From JASJHI01 sp965371355 (GTDB taxonomy: Bacteria > Actinomycetota > Acidimicrobiia > Acidimicrobiales > Ilumatobacteraceae): DNA of 15,882 nt. A program made the translations under genes and the position numbers. The DNA is taken from assembly GCA_965371355.1 (NCBI GenBank), contig CBDUYD010000063.1, forward strand, positions 1 to 15,882, given 5' to 3'. The notes beneath the pieces were generated by a model. The model was given only the letters and a program-made list of their open reading frames with translations, ran no database searches and was not told the DNA's origin. Below are positions 1-7,193 of this stretch, one piece after another. The first letter of the stretch is position 1. Each line of letters starts with the position of its first letter.

Positions 1-801
1 TCACGTGTGGCGGATCGTCATCCCGCCATCGACCGGGATCGCCGTGCCGTTGACGAAGCTCGACGCCGGAAGACACAGGTTGAGCGTCATCTGCGCCACC
101 TCCTCGGGCTCGCCGTAACGACGCAGTGGCACCCGGCGGCGGGCATAGGTCGCCTTGGCGTCGTCGTCGATCACCGCTGTCATGCCGGTGTTGATCGGGC
201 CCGGGCAGATGCAGTTCACGTTCACCCCGTGGCGCCCGAGTTCGACGGCGAGGCTCTTCGTCAGCCCGATCACCCCCGCCTTGCTCGCCGCGTAGGCCGC
301 CATACCGGCGGTCGTGACGATCGCCTCGGTCGAGGCGATGTTGACCACCCTCGCGCTGTCGGAATCGAGCAGGTGAGGCAGCGCGAGGCGCACGAGCCGG
401 GCGTGAGCGGTGAGGTTGACGTCGAGCGTCTGCGCCCAGTTCGACTCGAAGTCGTCGTCGGACTGGACGTTCGAGAACGCGGTGTTCGGCAGCGAGACCC
501 CCGCGTTGTTGACCACGATGTCGATCGCCCCGGCCCACGAGACCGTGCGGTCGACCAGCTCGCGGAGCTGAGCGGGGTCGGCGACGTCGCACACGACGCC
601 GATCGCCGCATCTCCAGCGTGCGCGGCGACGATCTCGTCGACCACGGCGGCCACCCGGGAATCACCGAGATCGGCCACGACGACGCGCGCCCCCTCGTCG
701 GCGAACAGGTGGGCGGTCGCACGTCCCATGCCACTCGCCGCACCGGTGACGACCACGACGCGGCCCTCGACCGACCGCGACAGCGCGGTCAGCCGCGTCA
801 T
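1..801 (-). CDS. SDR-family NAD(P)-dependent oxidoreductase
   Basis: Classical short-chain dehydrogenase/reductase of 266 residues, the usual length, predicted to be cytoplasmic and to oxidise an alcohol or reduce a ketone with a nicotinamide cofactor. The Rossmann glycine motif TGAASGMG is at 19-26, and an Asp at the end of strand beta-2 (D44, in VVVADL) suggests NAD(H) rather than NADP(H). NNAG is at 98-101 and the catalytic set is S157, Y170 and K174 (YAASK). The C-terminal PVDGGM is typical of the FabG/glucose dehydrogenase-like branch. The ATG at 801 is chosen because it overlaps the TGA of the upstream methyltransferase (ATGA, 798-801), which implies translational coupling in a two-gene operon. 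The stop codon is the first three bases of the window, so the protein is complete. Fold and chemistry are firm. The substrate is unknown. Confidence 0.93.
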   Translation of the reverse strand: MTRLTALSRSVEGRVVVVTGAASGMGRATAHLFADEGARVVVADLGDSRVAAVVDEIVAAHAGDAAIGVVCDVADPAQLRELVDRTVSWAGAIDIVVNNAGVSLPNTAFSNVQSDDDFESNWAQTLDVNLTAHARLVRLALPHLLDSDSARVVNIASTEAIVTTAGMAAYAASKAGVIGLTKSLAVELGRHGVNVNCICPGPINTGMTAVIDDDAKATYARRRVPLRRYGEPEEVAQMTLNLCLPASSFVNGTAIPVDGGMTIRHT

Positions 802-1874
802 GGCCGCACTTCGTAGAATGCGTTGATCGCGTGATCGACCTCGAGCTTGCGGAAGCGGGTGAAGCCCGCCCGCTCGGCCATCTCGCGGGCTCTCGACTCG
901 GGCAACCCGAGTGTGCCGAGGCCGGCGCCCCCGGGCTCGGACAACGCCGACGACATACACGAGAGCACGCTGATCCCGAACATCAGGGCGGCCATCGGAT
1001 TCGCGAGGTTCTCCGCCAGCGTGTCGCGGCCCTTGATGTCGACGAGCAGCCATGTGCCGTCGTCGGCGAGCGCGCCGCGGATCGCGTGCATCATCCCCTG
1101 CGGATCGGTCATGTCGTGGATGCAGTCGAAGGTGGTGACGAGGTCGACCGTGTGGTCGTCCGGTAACGGTTCGTCGCGGGGGTCGAGGAAGCGCACGTTG
1201 TCGGCGCCGCTCTCGAGGCGTCGTGACTCTGCCCGCTCGAGCGCGTGGCTGGAGATGTCGTACCCGGCGAAGGTGCTGTGCGGGAAGCGGTCGGCCATCA
1301 TCAGCACGGCTCCTCCTGCTCCGCAGCCGATGTCGATCGTCGACACACCGGTCTCGAGCCGCTCGACGACACCGTCGAGTTCGGGGAGCACGGTGGGGAT
1401 CAGGTGGTGTCGGTTCCAGGGCTCGAAGGCGCGCTCGATCCCGACCGCTCCCTCGGCTCCATGGCTGTCGTAGTCGTGCCCCATCCCGGTGCGGAAGCTC
1501 TCGGGCATCTCCTCGAGCGCCGCCATGGTGGCGGGGAATCGGTGGAACATGCCCATGCCGTACGCCTCGCTGTCGGGCGAAGCGAGCACGAGCGCTCCCT
1601 CGGGGGTCAGCGCGAAGCAGTCGCTTTCGTCGGCGGCGACGAGCTTGGCGGCGGCCTGGTTGCTCGCCCATTCGAGAACCCATCTCGCATCGAGTCCGGT
1701 CCGCGCGGCGAGTTCGTCGGCGCTCAAGGGCTCGTCGGCGTCGGCCAGCGCCGTGTAGAGGCCGAGCCGGTCGCCGAGGTGGATCATCCCGGCGGTCACC
1801 GCACCGCTCAACTGAGAGAACACGTTGAACGAGAACATCTTCAGTCGGTCGGGATCGGGTTGCTGATCGTGCAT
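798..1874 (-). CDS. Rv2258c-like SAM-dependent methyltransferase with N-terminal winged helix
   Basis: A 358-residue class I methyltransferase predicted to move a methyl group from S-adenosylmethionine to an unidentified small molecule. Residues about 15-90 form a winged-helix dimerisation region (VFSQLSGAVTAG, LGLYTALADADEPL, AARTGLDARWVLEW), as in the mycobacterial Rv2258c family, where it builds a dimer rather than binding DNA. The SAM site follows, with motif I (IDIGCGAGG, D181-G189), the acidic GYDIS segment, and a TFDCIHDM stretch in the post-I region. The ATG at 1874 is preferred because the winged helix begins directly after it and a TACGGT hexamer ends six bases upstream. The frame stays open far upstream, but that part translates as Arg-rich shadow sequence. 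It overlaps the SDR gene by four bases, so the two probably act in one pathway, perhaps tailoring of a secondary metabolite or lipid. Some relatives are annotated as regulators, which is less likely here because the SAM motif is intact. Confidence 0.88.
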   Translation of the reverse strand: MHDQQPDPDRLKMFSFNVFSQLSGAVTAGMIHLGDRLGLYTALADADEPLSADELAARTGLDARWVLEWASNQAAAKLVAADESDCFALTPEGALVLASPDSEAYGMGMFHRFPATMAALEEMPESFRTGMGHDYDSHGAEGAVGIERAFEPWNRHHLIPTVLPELDGVVERLETGVSTIDIGCGAGGAVLMMADRFPHSTFAGYDISSHALERAESRRLESGADNVRFLDPRDEPLPDDHTVDLVTTFDCIHDMTDPQGMMHAIRGALADDGTWLLVDIKGRDTLAENLANPMAALMFGISVLSCMSSALSEPGGAGLGTLGLPESRAREMAERAGFTRFRKLEVDHAINAFYEVRP

Positions 1875-1880
1875 CACCAG

Positions 1881-1886
1881 ACCGTA
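1881..1886 (-). promoter_or_regulatory. Candidate -10 (TACGGT) for the methyltransferase-SDR operon, probably leaderless
   Basis: Reading the minus strand, TACGGT is followed by six bases and then the ATG at 1874. It fits the actinobacterial TAnnnT -10 consensus, and no purine-rich Shine-Dalgarno lies between it and the start. No convincing -35 is visible. A transcript starting at or next to the ATG is inferred. Confidence 0.45.
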
Positions 1887-1927
1887 GATCGCAGCGCGCT
1901 CCCCCGCTGAGCCGAAGCGGCACCCGG

Positions 1928-1933
1928 TAGGTT
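1928..1933 (+). promoter_or_regulatory. Candidate -10 (TAGGTT) for the DUF2510 gene, probably leaderless
   Basis: TAGGTT sits nine bases before the GTG at 1943 in the context GGTAGGTTCT, which closely matches GGTACGTTCT ahead of the gene at 7222. There is no Shine-Dalgarno. Its -35 zone (about 1905-1910) coincides with that of the opposing methyltransferase promoter, so the two may exclude each other. Confidence 0.5.
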
Positions 1934-1942
1934 CTGCGCATC

Positions 1943-2692
1943 GTGTCGAGCACATCGCAGGGCCCAGACGCCGCGCTGGCCGTGCCCGCGGGCTGGTACA
2001 CCGATCCGTACGGGAGATTCGACCTGCGCTACCACAACGGCAGCGCGTGGACGGCCGACGTCTCGGTGGTAGGCGATCGCTTCGTCGATCCGATGGGCAC
2101 CACCCCCGCGCCCGGCGACTCGGCACCGAATCCCAGGGCGACCACATCGATGGTGCTCGGTATCGTGGCGATCTGCATCGGGTGGTTCCCGTACGTGGCG
2201 GTCGCCGGCGTGATCTGTGCCGTACTCGCCATCGGGCTCGGACTCTCCGCACGACGACGGGGAGGCGGGCCGGGTTCGCCCGGCTCGAACCGGGCGCGCG
2301 TCGGCATCACCACCGGTGTCGTCGGCCTCGTCGTCGCCATGATCGGCCTCGCGTTCACCGTCGTCGTCGTCCGCGCGATCGATCGCTACACCGACCCCGA
2401 GCCGAACGAGGCGGTCGTCACCTCGTGCATCACCGATGGAGAGGGCATGGTTTCAGTCACCGGCGAGCTCACCAACCTCGGCGCTGACGGCGCCGATTTC
2501 ACCGTGCGCGTCGCGGTGATGCGAGCAGGGACCGACAACGTGCACCGCACGGTGAGCATCGAACTCGACGATGTCGAGCCGACCGCGACGGTGGCGTTCG
2601 AGACGAAGGTGGCGGTCGCCCTCGCCGAGATCGACTGCGCCGTTCACGACGTCGACGGACCACTCCCCTTCGGGCTCGACATCCCGACCTGA
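1943..2692 (+). CDS. DUF2510/DUF4190 domain membrane protein
   Basis: A 249-residue membrane protein of modular actinobacterial type. Residues 15-37 form a DUF2510 motif (PAGWYTDPYG, then LRYHNGSAWT), a short Trp/Tyr-rich domain near the N-terminus of many actinobacterial membrane proteins. A DUF4190-like pair of hydrophobic helices follows at about 66-103, ending in an Arg/Gly-rich loop, and another transmembrane helix lies at about 120-146. The remaining hundred residues look like an extracytoplasmic beta-sandwich related to FxLYD domains (VSVTGELTNLG, TVRVAVMRAG). Cysteines C162 and C232 in this domain could form a disulfide. The GTG at 1943 begins the frame just before DUF2510 and follows a -10-like hexamer. 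The gene is a single cistron between a divergent methyltransferase and a convergent toxin gene. The domains are recognised, but no biochemical function is known. Confidence 0.85.
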   Translation: MSSTSQGPDAALAVPAGWYTDPYGRFDLRYHNGSAWTADVSVVGDRFVDPMGTTPAPGDSAPNPRATTSMVLGIVAICIGWFPYVAVAGVICAVLAIGLGLSARRRGGGPGSPGSNRARVGITTGVVGLVVAMIGLAFTVVVVRAIDRYTDPEPNEAVVTSCITDGEGMVSVTGELTNLGADGADFTVRVAVMRAGTDNVHRTVSIELDDVEPTATVAFETKVAVALAEIDCAVHDVDGPLPFGLDIPT

Positions 2693-2696
2693 CCAC

Positions 2697-2708
2697 GCCC
2701 GTACGGGC
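2697..2708. terminator. Short palindrome between convergent genes, weak terminator candidate
   Basis: GCCCGTACGGGC is a perfect 12-bp inverted repeat in the 24-bp gap between the DUF2510 gene stop and the mazF stop. It could form a four-base-pair stem with a GTAC loop on either strand. There is no T-tract, so intrinsic termination is doubtful and it may be chance. Confidence 0.2.
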
Positions 2709-2716
2709 TCCGTCGA

Positions 2717-3028
2717 TCAGCAGTCGGCAAGTGCCTCGAGCGCCGCGCCGACCTGTTGTCTCGCGGCGACTCCGAGCGTCCCCAGTCGCGATGTCAGAAT
2801 CGACCTCGGGACCGCGGCGAGATTGTCGAAGCTGGCCACGCTGTCCCGGTCGACGCCTTGCTCGGGTCCGACCGGAATGCATGTCGGGATCTTCCGAATC
2901 GTGGTCGTCAGAGGGGCCACCACGAGCGTGTCGAGGACCGCGATCGCATCGCTGCGGGTGACGATGAGGACCGGACGGCGCTTGTCGTTCGGTGGCTCCA
3001 TCAGCCATACGTCTCCCTGCTGAATCAT
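2717..3028 (-). CDS. mazF: MazF/PemK-type toxin (mRNA interferase)
   Basis: A 103-residue protein with the layout of the MazF/PemK endoribonuclease toxins, which cleave single-stranded RNA at short motifs to halt growth. The N-terminal GDVWL strand is followed by KRRPVLIVTR, the family's conserved Arg-Pro-Val-Leu segment carrying the catalytic arginine. VAPLTTTIRKIPTCIPV corresponds to the region with the catalytic Thr/Ser, and SVASFDNLAAVPRSIL matches the conserved C-terminal segment (S-x-(A/L)-x-x-(D/N)-(Q/N)). Length is normal and no key segment is missing, so the toxin should be active. It lies 24 bp downstream of the antitoxin stop in the same orientation. The ATG at 3028 lies in the second copy of a 13-bp repeat, and the first copy supplies another ATG (3042) that opens only a five-codon frame. 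No Shine-Dalgarno is seen, so expression probably depends on coupling to upstream translation. Confidence 0.9.
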   Translation of the reverse strand: MIQQGDVWLMEPPNDKRRPVLIVTRSDAIAVLDTLVVAPLTTTIRKIPTCIPVGPEQGVDRDSVASFDNLAAVPRSILTSRLGTLGVAARQQVGAALEALADC

Positions 3029-3047
3029 GAGGGTTGAATCATGAGGG
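3021..3047 (-). repeat. Tandem 13-bp repeat (period 14) over the mazF start, creating a mini-ORF
   Basis: TGAATCATGAGGG (plus-strand reading) occurs at 3021-3033 and again at 3035-3047. On the coding strand each copy contains ATGATTCA. The upstream ATG (3042) encodes MIQPS and stops at a TGA (3027-3025) that overlaps the mazF ATG as ATGA. The duplication therefore produces a five-codon leader reading frame joined to mazF in the same manner as the other coupled genes in this window. Confidence 0.8.
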
Positions 3048-3052
3048 CTCGA

Positions 3053-3304
3053 TCACCACGGCTCGGCTTCGCTCATCGCAACCGCGTTGGCCATCGCCAT
3101 CTCCACATCGCCCCCGCTCTGCGGCCGGATGCGGTAGGAATCGGCGATCCTCCTACCGAGCCGGGCGCGCCGCTCGGCATCGTCGAAGTACTCGAGCGCC
3201 CGTCGGATCACGTCGGAGCGGTTCCGACCCGCGCCATGCGCCACCAGCCGATCGATCATCGCCAGTTGATCGTCGGTGAATCGGGTTGGTACGGGGGTCG
3301 TCAT
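3053..3304 (-). CDS. Ribbon-helix-helix antitoxin of the MazEF-type pair
   Basis: An 83-residue protein with an N-terminal ribbon-helix-helix fold. PVPTRFTDDQLAMIDRLV gives the beta strand and first helix, and GRNRSDVIRRALEYF gives the turn and second helix, as in CopG-like and mycobacterial MazE-type antitoxins. The C-terminal half (about 45-83) is polar, of the kind that wraps and blocks the toxin and is degraded under stress. It precedes mazF on the same strand with a 24-bp gap, the usual antitoxin-first order. By family behaviour it should bind DNA as a dimer and repress its own operon. The ATG at 3304 gives the full RHH domain. A TACTGA hexamer five bases upstream resembles but does not match TAnnnT. 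Confidence 0.87.
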   Translation of the reverse strand: MTTPVPTRFTDDQLAMIDRLVAHGAGRNRSDVIRRALEYFDDAERRARLGRRIADSYRIRPQSGGDVEMAMANAVAMSEAEPW

Positions 3305-3364
3305 ACGATTCAGTAGACGAGACGTAGCACAACGACTCCACGGCGATGGAATCCCGCAGCCATC
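3305..3364 (-). promoter_or_regulatory. 60-bp gap expected to hold the toxin-antitoxin promoter/operator
   Basis: This is the only intergenic DNA upstream of the antitoxin, so its promoter and any autoregulatory operator should lie here or inside the end of the neighbouring glycosyltransferase gene. I see no clear -35/-10 pair and no strong inverted repeat. The upstream operon ends at 3365 without a T-tailed hairpin, so readthrough into the toxin-antitoxin pair is possible. Confidence 0.3.
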
Positions 3365-4774
3365 TCAGTCCGACGACGCCACGATCGCCTCGGGCCCGGT
3401 AACGGCGGACGCCCTGTCGCCGGCGTCCTCGACCCCGATCGCCCCGTCGGCCCCGTCCTCCGCGTCCTCGGGGTCGTCGAGTATCCGCTGGAATCCGATC
3501 CAGATGCGCTCGATGGCGACCGCCGCGAGCAGCACGATCGCCGGCTCGACCGAGGCGCGGTAGCGGTTCTGGGCGAACGTGATCGTGATCGTGATGAACA
3601 CCACGACCAGCGGACCGACGAGCGGCAGGATCGTCTCGCGGCGCCGGCGCAGGATGACGGCTCCGGCGATCGCGAGTGCCGCGGTCGGGTACCAGCTGGC
3701 GTATGCCAGCTGCGTCGCCCAGCGGTTGCGGTTGTAGAGGAACGCCTCGTTGCTTGCGTCGTCGATCGGCTTCCACAGCCCGGTGATCCGCATCCAGCGG
3801 GCGGCGAGCACGGTGGGCAGGCGCTCGATGTTGTCGCCGATGTAGTCGAACGTCTCCTCGATCAGGGCGGCGGCGCGCTCGGATTGATCGGAGTTCTGGT
3901 TGGTGAGTCCCGCATTGTCGAGGAACTGCACGTAGCACCCGAGACTCCAGTATCCGGTGAGGGCGCCGTAGTAGGTGTCGTCGCAGTTCGAGGTGGCAAG
4001 CGTGATCTCGTACCCCGCCGAGATGTACACGGGATCCTCGAACCGGGAGATGTTGAACGCGACCCACGGGGCGAGCAGCCCCGCACAGACACCACCGGCG
4101 ACGAACAGCGCGCCGATGCGCCGTAGCCACGACCAGCTGACGACCATCAAGATCAACGGTGTGACCACGACGACACTCAGCAGCAGCAGCTCGGCGCGAC
4201 CGTAGGTCGCGAAGGTCAGCGCAGCGCCCATCGCCGCCGCACGACCGAGTGACGGCGCGTGCCGGAAGCGGTAGGCGGTCCACACCACGGTGACCAACCC
4301 GAGCATCGCCAGCGGTTCGGACAGCAGCGTGCCCTGCCACACCCACACGTTCGGGTAGACAGCCACCGTGACGGCGGCGATCAGCCCGAGGCGCCGCCCG
4401 CCGATCTCGCGGCCGGCCAGGCCGGTGACGACGACGAGCGGCGCACCGATGAAGAGTGAGGTGAGCAACATCTGCGCGGCGACACCCGAGACTCCCAACC
4501 ACGACCAGAAGCCGAGGAACAGGATGTACAGCGGTGGATGATCTGCAGCTTGCAAGATCTCGCCGGTCTGGTAGTACTCGATCGGGATGATCCAGCCGAG
4601 TCCGTCGGCGAGCAACCTGCCGCTCTCGAAGAAGAAGTAGGCGTCGCCCCACGGGATGTAGTCGTCGCGCCACACGACGATGAAGATCACCTGCCACAGC
4701 ACAGCAGCCCCGGCGATCACCGACAGCCAGGTCTTGAACGACCAGCCGGCGGACGGCAGCCGCTCAGTCACCAT
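3365..4774 (-). CDS. ArnT/GT39-like GT-C integral membrane glycosyltransferase
   Basis: A 469-residue polytopic membrane protein of the GT-C class, related to dolichyl-phosphate-mannose mannosyltransferase (PMT_2) and ArnT-like enzymes, which transfer a sugar from a polyprenyl-phosphate donor to an acceptor outside the membrane. The first helix (about 16-35) is followed by an extracytoplasmic loop with the acidic GDAYFF motif (D44), the usual catalytic position. ADHPPLYIL (77-85) is the characteristic second-loop motif. About ten further hydrophobic helices follow, with FAQNRYRASVEPA near the last ones resembling the conserved Arg-containing segment of this family. The C-terminal fifty residues are acidic, Ala-rich and probably disordered in the cytoplasm. 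The ATG at 4774 overlaps the DUF2304 gene by 11 bp. The donor is probably made by the GT2 two genes upstream. The sugar and acceptor are unknown. Confidence 0.85.
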   Translation of the reverse strand: MVTERLPSAGWSFKTWLSVIAGAAVLWQVIFIVVWRDDYIPWGDAYFFFESGRLLADGLGWIIPIEYYQTGEILQAADHPPLYILFLGFWSWLGVSGVAAQMLLTSLFIGAPLVVVTGLAGREIGGRRLGLIAAVTVAVYPNVWVWQGTLLSEPLAMLGLVTVVWTAYRFRHAPSLGRAAAMGAALTFATYGRAELLLLSVVVVTPLILMVVSWSWLRRIGALFVAGGVCAGLLAPWVAFNISRFEDPVYISAGYEITLATSNCDDTYYGALTGYWSLGCYVQFLDNAGLTNQNSDQSERAAALIEETFDYIGDNIERLPTVLAARWMRITGLWKPIDDASNEAFLYNRNRWATQLAYASWYPTAALAIAGAVILRRRRETILPLVGPLVVVFITITITFAQNRYRASVEPAIVLLAAVAIERIWIGFQRILDDPEDAEDGADGAIGVEDAGDRASAVTGPEAIVASSD

Positions 4775-5159
4775 CGCCTGCGTCCGGGTCTCGCTCTTCG
4801 GGTCGTCCCGGGGCTCCGATCGCCTCGTCCAGCCGTGTACCGAGCAGGGCGACCTCTTCGGCCAGCCGGCGGGACCTGACCTCGAGTCGTGACAGCTCCC
4901 ACGAATACTGGATGGCGATCAGCAACAGCACCGCGCTCGCCATCATCAGCAGTAGCGCCGGGGTGCTCTCGACCCCGAGCCAGTCGGCCACCCGGTCGGA
5001 GATCCCCGGGAACGCGGCGATCGGCACGATGAGCACACCGATCAGCAGCCACAGCAATGCGTACTTCGAGCGCAGCCTGCGCTGCCCGACCAGCCGCAGG
5101 ATGAATACGAGGATGATCGCCGCGACGACGAGTACGAGGATCCGCGCGGCGATGCTCAT
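4764..5159 (-). CDS. DUF2304 domain membrane protein
   Basis: A 131-residue protein matching DUF2304 in length and pattern. It has three hydrophobic helices (about 5-24, 33-50, 67-85), a basic Arg-rich turn with KYALLWLL after the first helix, and a C-terminal coiled-coil-like segment (LSRLEVRSRRLAEEVALLGTR, from about 88) before an acidic tail. DUF2304 proteins commonly sit next to GT2 glycosyltransferases in surface polysaccharide loci, and that holds here: the start overlaps the GT2 stop by ATGA (5156-5159) and the 3' end overlaps the GT-C gene by 11 bp. The context suggests a small membrane partner or anchor for the GT2, but no activity has been established for the family as far as I know. 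Translation is probably coupled to both neighbours. Confidence 0.85.
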   Translation of the reverse strand: MSIAARILVLVVAAIILVFILRLVGQRRLRSKYALLWLLIGVLIVPIAAFPGISDRVADWLGVESTPALLLMMASAVLLLIAIQYSWELSRLEVRSRRLAEEVALLGTRLDEAIGAPGRPEERDPDAGDGD

Positions 5160-5887
5160 CTCGCCCGCCTCTCCGACCGTCCGACGAAGGCCGTGCCGAT
5201 GATCCCGACGAGCAGCCGGAGGTAGTTGAAGAGCAGGATCGCGGAACGGCTGGACGGCAGGCCCGCCTGGCGTTGGCGCATCCCGACGGGCACCTCGACC
5301 ACCGTTCGACCGGCGCTGCGGACGAGTACGATCACCTCGACCGTGTCGGCCAGGAACTCGACGGGATAACGGTCGGCGAGGAACTCGACCACCGGCCGGT
5401 CGAATGCGCGGAACCCCGACGTGGCATCGGTCGCCGGGAAACCCGTCGTCTTGCGCACCACCCAGTTCAGGAAACGCTGCGCGCGCCGGCGGGTGACCCC
5501 CATGTCGTAGTCGGGTGCCCCCGGGGCGAATCGGCTCCCGATCACCATCTCGGCGCCTTCGTCGAGCGCATCGAGGAGCATGTCGATGTCGGCCGGGTCG
5601 TGCTGTCCGTCGGCGTCGATGACGACGACCTGATGGGCGTCGTGACTCACCGCGTAACGCAGGCCGGTCCGAACGGCACCACCGACCCCGAGGTTGAACG
5701 GCAACTCGACGACGTGCGCCCCGTGGGCGCGTGCGATGTCGACCGTGCGGTCGGAGGAACCGTCGTCGACCACTAGGACGTGGAGCCGCCGATCCGCCGG
5801 GCGCGGGCGGGCCGCGAGCTCGTCGAGCAACGCGGGCAGCGCCTCGGCCTCGTTGAACGCCGGAACGACGGCGAGCACGTCGATCAC
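5156..5887 (-). CDS. DPM-like GT2 glycosyltransferase (probable polyprenyl-phosphate glycosyltransferase)
   Basis: A 243-residue family 2 glycosyltransferase expected to move a sugar from a nucleotide donor to polyprenyl phosphate on the cytoplasmic side. VVPAFNEAEALP (7-18) is the N-terminal nucleotide-binding strand, VVDDGSSDRT (39-48) carries the DDG motif, and VVIDADGQHDP (88-98) holds the DxD-type metal site. The middle contains NLGVGGAVRTGL and TDATSGFRAFDR, typical of the DPM1/DPG-synthase-like subgroup. The C-terminus has only a short hydrophobic stretch (LFNYLRLLVGIIGTAFVG), so the four-helix GtrB-type anchor is absent and DUF2304 may fill that role. The GTG at 5887 is chosen because GTGA overlaps the acyltransferase stop (5884-5887) and VIDVLAVVPAFNE gives the expected short N-terminus. 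It probably feeds the GT-C enzymes nearby. The sugar is unknown. Confidence 0.9.
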   Translation of the reverse strand: MIDVLAVVPAFNEAEALPALLDELAARPRPADRRLHVLVVDDGSSDRTVDIARAHGAHVVELPFNLGVGGAVRTGLRYAVSHDAHQVVVIDADGQHDPADIDMLLDALDEGAEMVIGSRFAPGAPDYDMGVTRRRAQRFLNWVVRKTTGFPATDATSGFRAFDRPVVEFLADRYPVEFLADTVEVIVLVRSAGRTVVEVPVGMRQRQAGLPSSRSAILLFNYLRLLVGIIGTAFVGRSERRAR

Positions 5888-7137
5888 GCTCGGCTCCGTC
5901 GTGATCCGGTCCGGTCCGAATCGGATCGCGCGCGGAGACGACGCCTGACCACCTGGGTGGCGGGCTCCTCGACGAAGCGGTGACTGACCCCGGCGATGAT
6001 CGCGGATCCGATCGTCGCTCCGACGACGAGCACCACGAAATTGCTCGAGAACTCGGGCCAGTCGAGGAGCTGGTGGATCCACTTGAGCACGGCCTGGTGC
6101 CACAGATAGATGCCGTACGAGACGATGCCGAGCCACACGAGAGGCCTCGACGCGAGGGTCCGGAGGCCGATCGACGACTTCGACCCGCTCAGCACCACTG
6201 GTGTGATCAGGGCGAGCGCGACCAGCCCGTACAACGACTGGCGCATGATCTCGCGCTCGACTCCGGCCACCGCGAGACCTCGCTCGAGGTCGAGTTGTGT
6301 CGAGACGAACCAGAACGCGCCGACGGCGCCGAGCCACCACAGCCACACCCGGCGCGTCGCACGCTCGGTCGCCCGACGGATCATCGAGCGACGCTCTGCC
6401 CACGCCGACACCACAGCGAGCGCCATGCCGGCGGCGAACATGTCGAGGTACGAAGGCGTCCAGAGCCGCGACACCGCCCCCCACGACCGGAGCGGGTAGG
6501 GCGAGACCTTCGCCATCAACAGGCGGAACACGACGCTGAACACGGCGAGCAGGGCGCAGACGGCCAGTAGCCGCAATGCCTGCCGGTTGATCGAGCGCGC
6601 GGGACCTCCCGACTGCCGGCGGCTGTACCGGCGGGCACCAGCGGCGACGAATGGCAGCACGAGGTAGAAGCCGAGTTCCGTCGCCAGGCTCCATGACTGC
6701 GTGATGCCCGAGACCGCGTACGAGGGCACATAGACGTGGGTGAGGGTGAACGAGAGGACGAAGCCTTCGACGCCCTTGACCGTCACGGTCCCCAGGGCCA
6801 GGAGGGTCAGGAACGCGAACCAGTAGGCGGGATAGATCCTCACCAGCCGACGAATCCAGAACGGCCACCGCGGCGGTGGATCGGACCCGTCGAACTGCGC
6901 GACGACGAACGGCCGGTACAACAGGAAGCCCGAGAGTACGAAGAAGATCGACACCCCGATGTCCATGCGGCCGAAGAAGGTCCCGGCGAGCGGCCAGCGG
7001 AACGTCACCCCGCTCGAGAATGCGGCATGGTGGACGAGAACGAGGAACGCGGCCAGGAACCGGATGCCGTCGAGCCCCTCGAACCATCGCCGTTGAGTGC
7101 TCGCCCTCGATCTGACCGACGGCGTCGCCACCGCCAT
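5884..7137 (-). CDS. Acyltransferase family 3 (OafA/YrhL-like) membrane protein
   Basis: A 417-residue integral membrane acyltransferase, the usual length for a stand-alone Acyltransferase_3 protein with about ten helices. These enzymes O-acylate sugars of surface polysaccharides or lipids using an acyl-CoA-derived group. The first helix has the signature LDGIRFLAAFLVLVHH (22-37), with the conserved His pair H36/H37 implicated in catalysis. SIFFVLSGFLLYRPF is the next family motif, and further conserved features include QSWSLATELGFY and SYGIYLWHQ. No SGNH hydrolase domain is fused at the C-terminus. The ATG at 7137 lies ten bases after AAAGGTGA, a reasonable Shine-Dalgarno. As first gene of the four-gene operon and divergent from the AftD-like gene, it probably decorates the glycan these enzymes build. 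The acyl group and acceptor are not readable from sequence. Confidence 0.92.
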   Translation of the reverse strand: MAVATPSVRSRASTQRRWFEGLDGIRFLAAFLVLVHHAAFSSGVTFRWPLAGTFFGRMDIGVSIFFVLSGFLLYRPFVVAQFDGSDPPPRWPFWIRRLVRIYPAYWFAFLTLLALGTVTVKGVEGFVLSFTLTHVYVPSYAVSGITQSWSLATELGFYLVLPFVAAGARRYSRRQSGGPARSINRQALRLLAVCALLAVFSVVFRLLMAKVSPYPLRSWGAVSRLWTPSYLDMFAAGMALAVVSAWAERRSMIRRATERATRRVWLWWLGAVGAFWFVSTQLDLERGLAVAGVEREIMRQSLYGLVALALITPVVLSGSKSSIGLRTLASRPLVWLGIVSYGIYLWHQAVLKWIHQLLDWPEFSSNFVVLVVGATIGSAIIAGVSHRFVEEPATQVVRRRLRARSDSDRTGSRRSRA

Positions 7138-7193
7138 CAGGAGGTCGTCACCTTTGAGGTGGAGGCCTGACGACCATCAATCATCGAGATCGG

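Noticed and set aside
802..2001. Long minus-strand extension of the SDR reading frame into the methyltransferase gene, suggesting a 666-residue fusion
   Set aside because: The extension is Arg-rich and out of frame with the clear methyltransferase. The SDR starts naturally at 801 with an ATGA overlap.
3153..4697. Minus-strand open frame of about 514 codons overlapping the GT-C and antitoxin genes
   Set aside because: Highly Arg-rich and lacking hydrophobic segments. The frame of the GT-C protein has the expected helices and motifs instead.
5888..7087. Extension of the GT2 frame upstream through the acyltransferase gene (643-residue fusion)
   Set aside because: The acyltransferase is complete in another frame and ends by overlapping the GTG at 5887. 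The upstream part in the GT2 frame is Arg/Val/Pro-rich shadow sequence.
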